From assembly GCA_001972305.1 (NCBI GenBank), contig BDDD01002237.1, positions 262,128 to 326,127 of the forward strand: DNA of 64,000 nucleotides. The letters run 5' to 3'. Under the pieces are notes generated by a model. The model saw only the letters and a list, made by a program, of their open reading frames with translations, searched no databases and was not told the DNA's origin. Shown piece after piece: positions 35,581-48,118 of the stretch. Both the position numbers and the translations under genes were made by a program. Within the stretch, counting starts at the first letter, position 1. Each line of letters opens with the position of its first letter. Source of the stretch: Cephalotus follicularis. Lineage: Eukaryota; Streptophyta; Magnoliopsida; Oxalidales; Cephalotaceae.

Positions 35581-36240
35581 AAACATAAACCCAACCCAAC
35601 ATTACTTTAACATATCCAAAATTTAGGCTAGTATCAAACAGCCCAAAACACAGGGCAACCGGACTTAAAATTAAAACAAATTAAAAAGCCCGAAAACAAA
35701 CATATATATAAAACTCCGCAAAACACAAATACGAACAAGCAGGGTATTACAGTACATATGCATTTGTCATGTCATGCATTGATATTATACACCGCACATT
35801 GATATTGTATAGATTGTCACCGATATGGCACATTGTACATGCATACATACTGCATGAGGTTTCTGCTTAGCCAGTGTGGCTAACCCCATCATTTGGGGTG
35901 GGGCTGTGTTGTACCTCGTGTGAGGCATAGGTAGGGCAGCAGGCAGCAGCGGACAGAAGGATTGAAGACTCGTTCTTATTGCACGACTGCTTGGGTATCA
36001 TAAAGCTGATAGAGATATTGTACCAAAAGATTGAAATGTAATGTATTGAAAAGGACTAGTATTGTAAAAGATTTGTATTGTATCGTATGGATGGATATTC
36101 GTATTGTATCTTCCGCACATTGATATGTATTGCAAAGTTTTAAGTTTTTCGCATTTTTATATTGCTAGTCCCGACCATTGTATTGTGTATTGGATTGAGA
36201 GTAATGCCACGTGTCCGCCCTGCGGGCGTGAGGTGTTACA

Positions 36241-36490
36241 AATACCAACTTCCTTAATATGATAAATTTCAAAAACTCAAAAATTTAAAAACTCAATAAT
36301 AAAAACTCCCCCTTAATCAAACATGTAAAGATTTAAACAAATATGAAACGAACGTCAAGAAATAAAACTCCCCCGTAATCACACTCCCCTTTTTATTATA
36401 AACAAAACATTAAGCACACTCTCCCTTTTTGGAAATCATCAAAAGGGAACCATAAATTAAATTCTCCCCCATAATCAATAACACAAATGC
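36241..36490 (-). other. Copia X region between pol and 3' LTR, repeated purine tracts
   Basis: The plus strand shows repeated aactcccccttaatc, aactcccccgtaatc, cactcccctttttatt, cactctccctttttgg and aattctcccccataatc. On the minus strand these are five polypurine-like tracts in about 180 bases, each resembling the tract next to the LTR. Non-coding. It begins with the right target-site copy aatac. Confidence 0.7.
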
Positions 36491-36498
36491 ATATGAAA

Positions 36499-38050
36499 CT
36501 ATTCTATTTCACATAAGCCTAGTTCTCTCCTAAGATGTGAGAATGTATTTTCATCAAGTGATTTGGTGAAAATATATGCAATTTGTTCTTGTGTGGGAAT
36601 ATATGTTAGAGTGACATCTTTTTCTATGTGATCTCTAAAAAAATGATGTCTAATGTCTATATGCTTTGTTCTAGAATGATGAACAGGATTCTTTGACAAA
36701 CAAATGCTACTAGTGTTATCAGATTTAATTGGAATTTTACTAAATCTATAACGATAGTCCACTAGTTTTTGTTTCATCCAAAGTGCTTGGGCACAACAAC
36801 TTCCGGCCGCAATGTACCCAGCCTCAGTAGTGGAAAGTGCAACAGAGTTCTGCTTTTTACTAAATCATGATACGAAAATGCTACCTAAGAATTGACATGA
36901 CCCACTTATGCTTTTTCTATCAACTTTATATCCACCAAAATCAGCATCAGAATAGGCATGCAATTCAAAATTAGAATCCCTATGATACCATAAGCCTACT
37001 GTAGGTTTATATGCAAGATATTTAAATACTCGTTTAGCAACAAATATATGTGACTCTTTAGGATCAGACTGAAAACGAGCACATAAATATACAGGAAACA
37101 ATATCTCAGGTCTACTAGAAGTAAGATACAATAAAGAACATATCATACTTTTATAAAACTTTTGATCAACAGATTTACCTTTCTCATCCTTATCAAGCTT
37201 TGTCGAAGTACTCATCGGTGTCTTGCTATGTTTCCCATTTTCTAATCCAAAGCGTTTGAGTAGATCCTTTACATACTTGGATTGACTGATGAAGATTCTG
37301 TCTTTGAGTTGTGAAATTTGAAGTCCAAGGAAGAAACTGAGTTCTCCCATCATACTCATTTTGAACTCACCTTGCATAAACTTAGCAAAATTCTAACACA
37401 TGAATTCGTTAGTAGAACAAAATACAACGTCATCCACATAAATTTGAACAATCAAAATATCATCATTATTTTTTTTAAACAAAGTAATATCAATGAAACC
37501 ACGTTTAAAATCATTAAAAATAAAAAAAAATTGCTCAATCTTTCATACCAAGCTCATGGAGCTTGTTTTAAACCATACAAAGCTTTTTGCAATTTAAAAA
37601 CATGATCAGGATAAAATGGATCAATAAAACCAGGGGGTTGTTCAACAAAAACTTTTTCTTTAATAAATCCATTTAAAAACACACTTTTAACATCCATTTG
37701 ATATAGAGTAAAATTCTTATGAGATGCAAATGCAAGTAACATGCGAATGGATTCAAGTCTAGCTACGGGAGCATACGTCTCATCAAAATATTTTCCTTCT
37801 TCATGTGAATATCCCTTAACAACTAATCTAGCCTTATTTCTAGCTACTTGCCTTGATCACCCATTTTATTTCAAAATATCCATCTAGTTCCAATAATCGA
37901 ATGATCATCAGGTGTAGCTACTAGTTCTCACACAATATTGCATTTAAACTGATTTAGCTCTTCTTGCATAGCTATAATCCAGAATTCATCATTTTCGGCC
38001 TCATTTATATTTTTAGGCTCGATTTGAGAAAGAAAAGCTAAATAGTTACA
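36499..38050 (-). pseudogene. Copia X reverse transcriptase and RNase H
   Basis: The minus strand encodes the copia RT palm and connection. Recognisable parts are [24 protein letters not shown] with YGLKQAP (near 37555-37710), the FFLGLQI block (near 37330), and the RNase H segment with ADFGG near 36940. The C-terminal end has KHIDIRHHFFRDHI, then IFTKSL. Degraded. Confidence 0.85.
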
Positions 38051-38056
38051 TGCATT

Positions 38057-39562
38057 CTATGAGGATCTAGTTACACCACTTGAAGGGTTACCTATGATTG
38101 CATCAATTGGATGGTCTCTAATAAGGTTCCTATTTCTAACTTGGGGAATACTAATATCTAAAGAATGTGAAGATGTTCCAACTACATCATCTAAAGGTTG
38201 ACAAACACTCAAAGAAATATCATTAACTATTTCTTGAAGAAATTCAACAACATCATCATCAATTTTACTAGAAATAACATTAGACTCATCAAAAATAACA
38301 TGTACAGATTCTTCAACAGATAATCTTTTCTTATTAAAAATTCTATAAGCCTTACTAGAGTTTGAGTATCCAAGAAAAATACCTTTGTAAGCTTTTGCGT
38401 CGAACTTACCGAGGTTGTCCTTGCCGATGTTATGTACGAAACATTTGCATCCAAATGCTCGGAAGTAACTAATGTTAGGCTTTCTCTGCCTCCATAATTC
38501 ATATGGAGTCTTTTTGAGAATCGGCCTTATTGTTATACGATTTAACACATAACACGCAGTATTTACGGTCTCAGCCCAAAAATATTTCAGTAAAGAATTT
38601 TCACACAACATAGTTCTACCCATTTCTTGCAAAGTACGATTTTTTCTTTCTACAACTCCATTTTGTTGAGGAGCTCTAGGAGTTGAAAAATTGTGACTAA
38701 AACCATTTTTGTTACAAAAAGTTTCAAAATCAACATTTTCAAATTCTTTACCATGATAACTTATAATAGTTTTAATGGTAGAGTTCTTTTCATTTTGAAC
38801 TTTTGTACAAAAAATCTCAAACACATTAAAAGCATCACTTTTATTTGTCAAAAATAAAGTCCAAGTAAATCTTGAAAAATGATCAACAATTACTAAAGAA
38901 AAATGTTTTCCACCAAGGCTTCTAGTTCTAGATGGTCCAAACAAGTCCATATGTAATAGTTCTAATGGCATAGTTGCAGAGATAACATTTTTACTTTTAA
39001 AAGATGATATAGTTTGCTTTCCCATTTGACAAGCATCACAAATTTTATCTTTTTCAAAAGAAATTTTGGGAAGGCGTTTAACAAGATCATATTTCAAAAA
39101 TTTAGAGATAGTATTCATACTAACATGTCCTAATGTCCTATGCCATAACCAACTATTATCATTGTTCATAGAAACAAGAAATTTAACAATTTGAAAATCA
39201 AGATCTTTTATATTAATAACATAAACATTATCTTGTCTATATCCAATGAACTTGATTGAATCATCTAAAACATTAACTACAATGCAATGTGTCTTTTCGA
39301 ATGTAACTCTATAACCTTTATCACAAAATTGACTTATGCTAAGAAGGTTATGTTTGAGTCCTTTAACAAACAAGACATTATCAATAGAGGTTGAGGAATT
39401 TTTACCTATGGTGCCAACTCCTTCAATCTTCCCTTTTGCATTGTTTCCGAAAGTTACAAGTCCTCCATCTTTTAGCTTTAGGGCAATGAATTGATTCTTG
39501 TTACCCGTCATATGTTTGGAGCAACCATTATCCATATACCATTGATTGGTTTTGGCATTCAA
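38057..39562 (-). pseudogene. Copia X protease, GAG-pre-integrase and integrase
   Basis: A long minus-strand open stretch has a protease active site (YMDNGCSKHMTG) near 39530. The GAG-pre-integrase zinc-binding part (WHRTLGHVSMNTI, then CDACQMGKQ) lies near 39040-39150. The rve integrase core runs from MDLFGPSRTRSLGGKHFSLV (near 38950) through PRAPQQNGVVERKNRTLQEM (near 38650) to the C-terminal FRAFGCKCFVH and FLGYS blocks. This is the best preserved coding piece in the window, but belongs to a broken element. Confidence 0.9.
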
Positions 39563-39599
39563 GTGCTCCTACAAGGGATCAAAATCATATTGATGCTTT

Positions 39600-40667
39600 T
39601 GGTACCCAAACAACCTTTGGTCCTTTTAGGTTAGTTGTAAAAGTTCCTTTTGGAACCCAAATTCTTTTAACATTATAACTTCTTTGCTAACATGTATATG
39701 AAGTATGTCCATTCTTACCACATAAATTACAAAAACTAACATGTTTTCTATACCAACATACATTAGATACATGTCAATTTTTACCACAAACATTACAAGA
39801 AACAACATTGTTTTTCTTTCAACAACATTATCATCTTTTTTTCTATCAACCAATTTATTGAAATGCACAAACTTCTTCATTTCATCAAAACATAGCCCAG
39901 TCCTATCAAAGACACATCTTTGAACACTTAAAAGCCTATCATGTTTATCACTACTATTTGAAAATTTTGAAAAGGTCTTCTTAAGAGCTTCTACTTCAAT
40001 TTTAAGTTTATCGTTTTCTTCTTTACAATTAGTTGGCAATTCTAAAGACATATTTAAAACATCTATCTCATTTTTCAAGGATTCATTTTCTTTAGATAAA
40101 CAACTAATTTCTTTTTTCAGGAAACCTATTTCTTCCTTTTTAGATTCATTTTCATCCATAGAAGAAACATTCATTTTTAGCTCATTATTTTCAATGGTCA
40201 AACATTTTATCTTATTCTTTAAAGAAGAGATGATAGAAGTATACATATCTACAATTTCTACAAAGTCATCGTAGCTTCCTCATTTCCTTCTTTGCTTGAA
40301 TCTTCTTCATCGCTTTCGCTTTCAGATGCATTTTTTGCCATGAGACACAAGCTTGTTGCTTCATCATTGTTTTCTCCACAAAAATCCTCCAACTTATCCC
40401 ATATTTCTTTAGCCATAATACAAGATGAAATACGATCAAACACGTTAGAATTTAAAGCACAAAACAATAAATGTTTAGCCTTCGCATTTAACCTCAATAT
40501 TTCTTTTTCCTTTTCATTATATCTAATCCTTGAATTAGATACATTTTCTTTTGGAATCTCAGAACCAAAAACAATTATATCCCATAGATCGTAATAAAGG
40601 GATTGAATGAATGAAGTCATTTTAACTTTCCATTCACTATAATTATCACCATCAAAGAGAGGAGGAA
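39600..40667 (-). pseudogene. Copia X gag
   Basis: The minus strand encodes a UBN2-type Gag (KVKMTSFIQSL-like start near 40620, then MAKEIWDKLE near 40410). Then comes an acidic ESDEEDSS stretch and a coiled-coil region rich in E, K and N (about 39950-40240). The knuckle region follows. The C-terminal coiled coil fits SIRE-like copia Gag proteins. Gypsy G3 is inserted near its start. Confidence 0.75.
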
Positions 40668-41849
40668 TGTCACACCCCGTATTTCCATTTACGTTAAGAC
40701 AACCATATCAGGTGATATCAGAAATAAGCATAAGAATAATAATCCAGCATTTTCATAACAAATCAAATTTATAAGCGGAAGCAGTTAAACTGGATTATAG
40801 CATAAGTAATCCGCACGCATCCCATACTATGTGCGGGTACAATTTAACAATTATCCTTAACATGAGGAAAAATACTACAATACGGGATGTGGTCCGTTCG
40901 ATACAATACAATACATCATAAAGGAAATAAAAACCTTAAATTGACAATAGAAGCTCTCCAAGCTTCAGCGGCAATCTCCACACGTCTTCGCTTAATCTGA
41001 AATTGTAGGGGTTAGCCGTTGTCCTCACTTGGCTAAGTAGGAAATAATTCATGCTAAGGAATATATCAATGCAACATGTATGACAGTTTATATTTAAAAT
41101 AACATTTAAATGAGCCAATATATAAGCAACCATGCCAAGTGTCCATAAACAATCCATATACAAGAATACCGCACAAGGGTACAATCAATCACTCCAGTGG
41201 TATGTCCGAAGACCAGTATTGGGCTCAAGACGTCGCTAACCCCTAGCCTACGTCGAGCCACCTAGCTATCACCCCAACTCCGCTAATGATAGGAGGTAAA
41301 CTGCGCTGTCGGCATTAAGCGGGCAGTTAACAATCAAGCTCTGCATTGCAGGCAGTTTTGGTGTGTACTCTAGCCAACTCCTGGCACATAGGACCACCTC
41401 CGTTAGCCAGTGACATCTGCCATCACTCGACTAATCGGCAATATACATAGACAATCAATTCAATCAGTATAATTCAATAGTAATATTACATATATAAATA
41501 ATATGCAATATCAAAGTGTTTTCTTTAGAAACATATAACATTTCAGTGATCGTACATCTCATATGAGGAAATAGATATCAGTACAGTAGTGGTTTCCAGT
41601 TGGAAACAAAACAGTAGGTAATAAAACAGTAGGTGATAAGACAGTAGTTCTTTGTAATAATAGTTTTCGTTTAGAAAATGATAGTTAACCATGAATTGTG
41701 CATATAGCGCATAATTCGTTTGATCGTTGAAATATAAGTAGTAGTGGTGTTAATAACACTAAAACAGTATATACTATATGATGGTATCATATACAATTCA
41801 ATAACAGTACAAGACAGTAGCAATTCAATCAATATTATGGATTTTTACC

Positions 41850-41975
41850 CAGGACAGTCGACTACTCTCAAGAACAGTCGGCTGCTTTGGTTGAGTAGTC
41901 GACTGCTTTGCCTTAGCAGTCGACTGGATAGGGTTGAGTAGTCGACTGTCATGAAGAATAGTCGACTGCTTCTGC
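41850..41975. repeat. CAGTCGACTG block 1, G3 left LTR
   Basis: Six sites lie within 125 bases, in the R/U5 part. The counterparts are at 46680-46805 and 51300-51427. Confidence 0.9.
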
Positions 41976-42761
41976 CCAGAAATGTAGGCAGTAGCAGTTT
42001 ATGTAATCTTTCAATGTCTAATGCAATTCAATCAATACATGCGATCGAAGAGAAAATAACATACATGACATGCATAAAATATCTTCCATAACATATCATT
42101 ACCCCTACCTTAAATCGCTATCCCAAGATCAATTGGAATGATCTTTCTCTTTGTGTTCCCAAGTCCTTTTCACCAACAATCTTTCAATCCAGCAGAAACA
42201 ATCTATGTATGCATGTTTATGAACACATGCATCAGTACCAGTAGGATTAACTATTATCCAGCTACAATAGATGTTCTAATAGTAGCCTATTATCAATCCC
42301 TTAAGTCTCAAGCTTCCATTTTTCAACTTCCTTTGAACTCTATGTCAACTATTATTCAATTTCGGATCCTTTGATCTTAAATGTGTTGACAGAGGATGCA
42401 TATATACACTTAAGAGAATCAGTAGGCACAATAGAACTAACCAACAATTACAATTATCCAAATTAGAGTTATTTAAATTCTCTAGGCTTCATATCCATTT
42501 CTTACTTCTTTCCCTTACCATTTTAAATCAATTCTAAAGTTGTAACCTTAACCATGTTTGATAGAAGGTATTCAACATTCCTCGTAGTTACATTATCATA
42601 TTATGGCAGCAGTAAGTTTGAATTTAGAAACTTACCAAGCGTCCAAAGCTTCAATCCTCCTTGTTTGAGCTCTCCAACCCTTCCAATGCAAGCTTCAATA
42701 ATCCCAGCAACTCTCCTCAATTTTTATGTTTTTAACACTCTCTCTCAGCTCATGCACAGCT

Positions 42762-42770
42762 GATATAGGG
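42762..42770 (-). promoter_or_regulatory. TATA box of G3 left LTR
   Basis: The minus strand reads CCCTATATCAGC. The same sequence stands at the matching place in the other G3 LTRs, and a near match (CCTTATATCAGC) is in LTR D at 58696-58707. Confidence 0.5.
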
Positions 42771-43026
42771 CTCAGGGACCTTGAATTCGCCAGAGTCCTT
42801 TAACTCCTCACTCTCTCATCACATGCATTTCTTTCTATCTCTTTCTCACCTTTTCTCTTCTAATTTTTCAGGTTGCAGGTCTGCAATTTGCAGAGAGGAT
42901 AAAGGACATGCAAGCATTCTAATTTGCATGTCTTGGTAGCTGGTGACACGTATTTCCCATGCATGCCACCTCTAGAACACTTGGCTTCACTGTCTCTGCG
43001 CCTGCCAGGCTCCTATTCTGTGCAAT

Positions 43027-43112
43027 TCCAGTCGACTGGATGCATTGGCGAGTCGACTGTCCACTCACGCCTCAGACAGTCGACTGTTCCCCTGTGACAG
43101 TCGGCTGTCGAG
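43027..43112. repeat. CAGTCGACTG block 2, G3 left LTR
   Basis: Four sites lie within 85 bases, in U3, about 1.1 kb from block 1. The counterparts are at 47867-47955 and 52495-52583. Confidence 0.9.
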
Positions 43113-43278
43113 CTGTTTTAGGGTTTCTTAAGTTGGATACTTAAACCGATTGTTCATCCATTCATCCCAAGCAATTACCAATCACAATTTTTATAATAAT
43201 TGAACATTAAATTCAAATGAGGGTACATTTTATCAATCAATATTACAATGTACACGAATTGAATTTGCAGTTATTACA

Positions 43279-45892
43279 TTCCCCCATCCTTAAAGAAAAT
43301 TCGTCCTCAAATTTATCCCTTACATTACATTCCGAATATGTGGGGAAATGTCTCCCTCATTTCATCCTCACGCTCCCACGTAGCTTCCTCGGCTCCGTGA
43401 AAACGCCACAGTACCTTTACCATAGGGATGGTCTTGTTCCTCAGAACCTTTTTCGTTCGATCTACTATCCTTGTCGGCCTTTCTTCATATGTCAATCTGG
43501 GGCTAATAAATCCAGGGTCGTAGCTCAAAATGTGAGATGGGTCGGGTACGTATTTCCATAGCATGGAGACATGAAATATGTTATGCACATCCGACAAGCT
43601 AGGCGGTAGTGCAATATGGTATGCTACCTCCCCCACTCTCTCCGGTATCTCGTAAGTTCCAATATACCTTGGAGCCAACTTCCCTTTGAGGCCAAAACGG
43701 TATTTCCCTTTTGAAGGTGAAATCTTCAAGAAAACATGATCTCCCTTCTCGAATTCCAGTTTCCTTCTCTTGCTATCGGCGTAACTCTTCTGCCGACTCT
43801 GTGTAGCTAGCAATCTCTTCTTGATCATCTCCACTTTATCAGTGGTCTCTTGTACCAAGTCCGGTCCAAGCACTTGTCTCTCACCTACCTCGTCCCAGCA
43901 AATAGGTGATATGCACTTTCTCCCGTACAAAGCTTCATAGGGAGCCATTCCAATGCTGGTATGAAAACTGTTGTTGTAGGAGAACTCAATCAATGCTAGA
44001 TGATCCTCCCAACTCCCAGCAAAATCAATCATGCAAGCCCATAGCATATCCTCCAGAGTCTGAATCGTACGCTTGGACTGTCCGTAAGTCTGTGGGTGAA
44101 ATGCAGTGCTAAAGTTCATGGTTGTTCCCATAGCTGTTTGGAACTTCTTCCAAAACCTTGAGGTAAATCTAGCATCTCGGTCGCAGACAATACTGACCGG
44201 TACCCCATGCAATCTCACTATCTCCCGGATATAGAATCGAGCAAGCTTCTCGATAGAATAGGTCATGTTCATCGGAAGAAAGTGTGCAGACTTAGTGAGT
44301 CTGTCCACCACAACCCACACTGCCTCATGCTGATTTTGTGACCTCGGTAATCCTGACACAAAGTCCATGGTCACATGCTCCCATTTCCATTCAACCACTG
44401 GTAGCGATTGTAGCAGTCCCGCAGGTTTCTGATGTTCAGCCTTCACTCTCTGACAGGTCAAACATCTTGCTACATATTCAGCAATTTCTCGTTTCATGCC
44501 CCTCCACCAGTAGTTCTTTTTCAGGTCGTGCCACATCTTGGAACTTCCAGGGTGAACACTGTATCTCGATTTGTGAACTTGTTGCTGTAGCTCATTCTTG
44601 ATGCTCTCATCATTCGGAACACATATCCTTCCCCAGAACCTCAATATGCCATCAGTATGAATGGAGAACTCAGAATCAGCGTCAAGGTTCTCACGAATAC
44701 TCCACATCTTAGTGTCACTGTACTGAGCAGTCAGAATACGCTCCAGAAGTTCCGGTTGTGCTCTGATACTTGCCACAACAACTCCTCGGGAAACCATGAA
44801 CGGGGAAACTTGCCTCACAAGAATCATCCCACACGAAACTGGACTTCTTCTTAGTCAACTATGTCAGTGGTGTAGCAAGTTTCGAAAATCCCTTGATGAA
44901 TCTCATGTAGTAGCCAGCCAATCCCAAGAAACTACGAACCTCCGTAACGTTCCTCGGTTGGGGCCAATTAACAATACTCTCAATCTTCGAAGGATCCACA
45001 GATAATCCTTCACTCGACACAATGTGACCTAGGAACGTCACATGATCCAGCCAAAATTCGCACTTGCTGAATTTGGCGTACAACTGTTCCTTCTGTAGTG
45101 TCTGCAGTACAATTCTCAAATGCTGCATGTGTTCCTCAATGCTCTTTTAATAGATCAGGATGTCATCTAAGAATATTATGACAAACTGGTCTAGGTAAGG
45201 TTTGAACACTATGTTCATCAGACACATAAAGTCTGCAGGAGCATTTGTCAAACCAAACGGCAGTATCATAAATTCTTAATGCCCATATCTGGTTCGAAAT
45301 GCAGTCTTCTCCACATCACCTTCTCGGATCCTCAACTGATGATAGCCTGTTCTTAGGTCAAGCTTGGAGAATACAGTTGAGCCTTGCAGTTGGTCGAACA
45401 ATTCCTCAATATGTGGCAGAGGATACTTGTTATTCACCGTCACTTGATTCAGCAGCCTGTAATCGATGCATAGCCGCATCAATCCATCCTTCTTTTTCAC
45501 AAATAAAATCGGTACTCCCCATGTCAAGATAATCCTGCAATTGGACTTTCAACTCCTTCAGTTCGGCAGGAGTCATTCGGTACGGTGCACTGGATACAGG
45601 AGCAGTTCCAGGCAACAACTCAATACTGAACTCGATATCTCACTCCGGTGGCAACGAAGTGAGTTCATCTGGAAACACATCAGGAAAATCACGTACAACA
45701 GGCACTTGTTCAATATTGGGCGTACATTTCATATGATCAATCACATACGCCAAATAGCCTTCACATCCTTGCTTGAGATATTTCTGTGCTCGAGTATAGG
45801 AAATGATCGGAGCAGTAACATTCTTCTCTCCGATAAACTTGCACTCAGTCCCATCTTGCAGATAAAATGTCATCATCTTGTTGTAGCGGAAT
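43279..45892 (-). pseudogene. G3 unit 1 pol: protease to chromodomain
   Basis: Next to the LTR is a polypurine tract (plus strand ttcccccatcctt). The minus strand then encodes, from right to left, protease remnants, RT (VKKKDG and [14 protein letters not shown] near 45370-45510), integrase (zinc end with CLTCQRVKAEHQ near 44450, then VTMDFVSGLPRS, then STAFHPQT) and a chromodomain (about 43330-43480). There is no gag. The element is a Tekay-like chromovirus close to D. Broken. Confidence 0.88.
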
Positions 45893-48118
45893 ATATGAAT
45901 GCAACATGTATGACAGTTTATATTTAAAATAACATTTAAATGAGCCAATATATAAGCAACCATGCCAAGTGGCCATAAACAATCTATATGCAAGAATACC
46001 TCACAACGGTACAATCAATCAGTCCAGTGGTTTGTCCGAAGACCAGTATTGGGCTCAAGACGTCGCTAACCCCTAGCCTACGTCGAGCCACCTAGCTATC
46101 ACCCCAACTCCGCTGATGATAGGAGGTAAACAGTGCTGCCGGCATTAAGCGGGCAGTTAACAATCAAGCTCTGCATTGCAGGCAGTTTTGGTGTGTACTC
46201 TAGCCAACTCCTGGCACATGGACCACCTCCGTTAGCCAGTGACATCTGCCATCACTCGACTAATCGGCAATATACATAGACAATCAATTCAATCAGTACA
46301 ATTCAATAGTAATATTACATATATAAATAATATGCAATATCACAGTGTTTTCTTTAGAAACATATAACATTTCAGTGATCGTACATCTCATATGAGGAAA
46401 ACGATATCAGTACAGTAGTGGTTTCCAGTTGGAAACAAAACAGTAGGTAATAAAATAGTAGGTGATAAGACAGTAGTTCTTTGTAATAATAGTTTTCATT
46501 TTGAAAATGATAGTTAACCATGAATTGTGCTTATATCGCATAATGCATTTGATCGATGAAATATAAGTACTAGTGGTGTTAATAACACTAAAATAGTATA
46601 TACTATATGATGGTAGCATATACAATTCAATAACAGTACAAGACAGTAGCAATTCAATCAATATTATGCAGTTTTACCCAAGACAGTCGACTGCTCTCAA
46701 GAACAGTTGGCTGCTTTGGTTGAGTAGTCGACTGCTTTGCCTTAGCATTCGACTGGATAGGGTTAAGTAGTCGACTGTCATGAAGAACAGTCGACTGCTT
46801 CTGCCCAGAAATGCAGGCAGTAGCAGTTTATGTAATCTTTCAATGTCTAATGCAATCCAATCAATACATGCGATCAAACAGAAAATAACATACATGACAT
46901 GCATAAAATATCTTCCATAACATATCATTACCTCTTCCTTAAATCGCTATCCCAAGATCAATTGGAATGATCTTTCTCTTTGTGTTCCCAAGTCCTTTTC
47001 ACCAACAATTTCAATCCAGCAGAAACAATCTATGTATGCATGTTTATGAACACATGTATCAGTACCAGTAGGTTTAACTATTATCCAGCTACAATAGATG
47101 TTCTAATAGTAGCCTATTATAAATCCCTTAAGTCTCAAGCTTCCATTTTTCAACTTCCTTTGAACTCTATGTCAACTATTATTCAATTTCGGATCCTTTG
47201 ATCTTAAATGTGTTGACAGAGGACGCATATATACACTTAAGAGAATCAGTAGGCACAATACAACTAACCAACAATTACAATTATCCAAATTAGAGTTATT
47301 TAAACTCTCTAAGCTTCATATCCATTTCTTACTTCTTTCCCTTACCATTTTAAATCAATTCTAAAGTTGTTAACCTTAACCATGTTTGACCGAAGGTATT
47401 CAACATTCCTCCTAGTTACATTATCATATCATGGCAGCAGTAAGTTCGAATTTAGAAACTTACCAAGAGTCCAAAGCTTCAATCCTCCTTCTTTGAGCTC
47501 TCTAACCCTTCCAATGCAAGCTCCAATAATCCCAACAACTCTCCTCAATTTTTAGTGTTTCTAACACTCTCTCTCAGCTCATGCACAGCTGATATAGGGC
47601 TCAGGGACCTTGAATTCGCAGAGTCCTTTAACTCCTCCCTCTCTCATCACATGCATTTCTTTTCCTCTCTTCTTTCTATCTCTTTCTCACCTTTTCTCTT
47701 ATAATTTTGTAGGTTGCAGGTCTGCAATTTGCAGAGAGGATAGAGGACATGCAAGCATTCTAATTTGTATGTTTTGGAAGCTGGTGACATGTATTTCCCA
47801 TGCATGCCACCTCTAGAACACTTGGCATCACTGTCTCTGCGCCTGCCAGGCGCCTATTCTGTGCAATTCCAGTCGACTGGATGCATTGGCCAGTCGACTG
47901 TCCACTCACGCCTCAGACAGTCGACTGTTCCCCTGTGACAGTCGACTGTCGAGCTATTTTAGGGTTTCTTAAGTTGGATACTTAACCAATTGTTCATCCA
48001 TTCATCCCAAGCAATTACCAATCACAATTTTTATCATAATTGAACATTAAATTGAAATGAGGGTACATTTTGTCAATCAATATTACAATGTACACGAATT
48101 GAATATGTGGTTATTACA
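45893..48118 (-). repeat. G3 LTR, middle copy (partial)
   Basis: It matches the left LTR from about its position 391 to the end (ttattaca). Both palindrome blocks are kept (46680-46805, 47867-47955). A second polypurine tract (plus strand ttccctcctcctt) follows at 48119. Confidence 0.9.

Larger units (their letters stand above)
32917..35751 (-). mobile_element. Insertion S3: S-family LTR, minus strand
   Basis: A 2835-bp insertion starts tgcaacaccccc and ends gggtattaca. It has a perfect TSD, gtaca (32912-32916 and 35752-35756). On the minus strand it reads TGTAATACCC to GGGTGTTGCA. It shares with S1 the segment with aacctgccgcatggaaaac (33256). No coding domain is seen, so it is probably a solo LTR. 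A block of CAGTCGACTG-like sites lies at 34389-34530, and a purine-rich stretch at 35375-35465. The frames of about 100 codons near 35250-35590 are low complexity. Confidence 0.85.
19790..36240 (+). mobile_element. Gypsy G2, chromovirus (Tekay-like), with nested LTRs
   Basis: A 16.45-kb insertion into copia X with a perfect 5-bp target duplication, aatac (19785-19789 and 36241-36245). It has a 5' LTR (19790-26204), tRNA-Met primer site (26208 on), gag-pol (26388-30979), polypurine tract (31008-31024) and 3' LTR (31025-36240). The apparent 6.4-kb and 5.2-kb LTRs are 2.3-2.4 kb once three other LTR insertions are removed. Over the first ~200 bases the two LTRs differ at about a dozen positions by eye. 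That is about 5-6%, or roughly two million years at a rate often used for grasses. The coding region is broken in many places. Confidence 0.92.
31025..36240 (+). repeat. 3' LTR of gypsy G2 (holds S3)
   Basis: It starts tgtgatgacag and ends gaggtgttaca. Its own sequence is 31025-32916 and 35752-36240 (about 2.4 kb). It mirrors the 5' LTR, including the TATA box (31205), palindrome array (31718-32034) and cacgtg at 36208-36213. Confidence 0.9.
40668..43278 (-). repeat. G3 LTR, left copy (complete)
   Basis: A 2611-bp LTR from tgtcacaccccg to ttattaca. It is the only G3 LTR with both ends. A minus-strand TATA (CCCTATATCA, around 42762-42770) divides U3 from R/U5. Palindrome blocks are at 41850-41975 and 43027-43112. 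It is homologous to solo LTR C. Confidence 0.9.

Noticed and set aside
35244-35594. 116-codon minus-strand frame rich in F, L and S resembling a membrane protein
   Set aside because: It is encoded by the purine-rich low-complexity tract of S3; the hydrophobic look comes from TTC/TTT/CTT runs.
38057-39562. 501-codon open stretch as a possible host gene from a tamed integrase
   Set aside because: It is flanked by the gag and RT of the same copia X in the normal order, and by X's own LTRs. It is simply the best preserved part of that element.
42959-43144. 61-codon open frame also present at 47800 and 52428
   Set aside because: It is shared only because the three G3 LTRs are copies of one another. 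It runs through palindrome block 2, and solo LTR C does not keep it.
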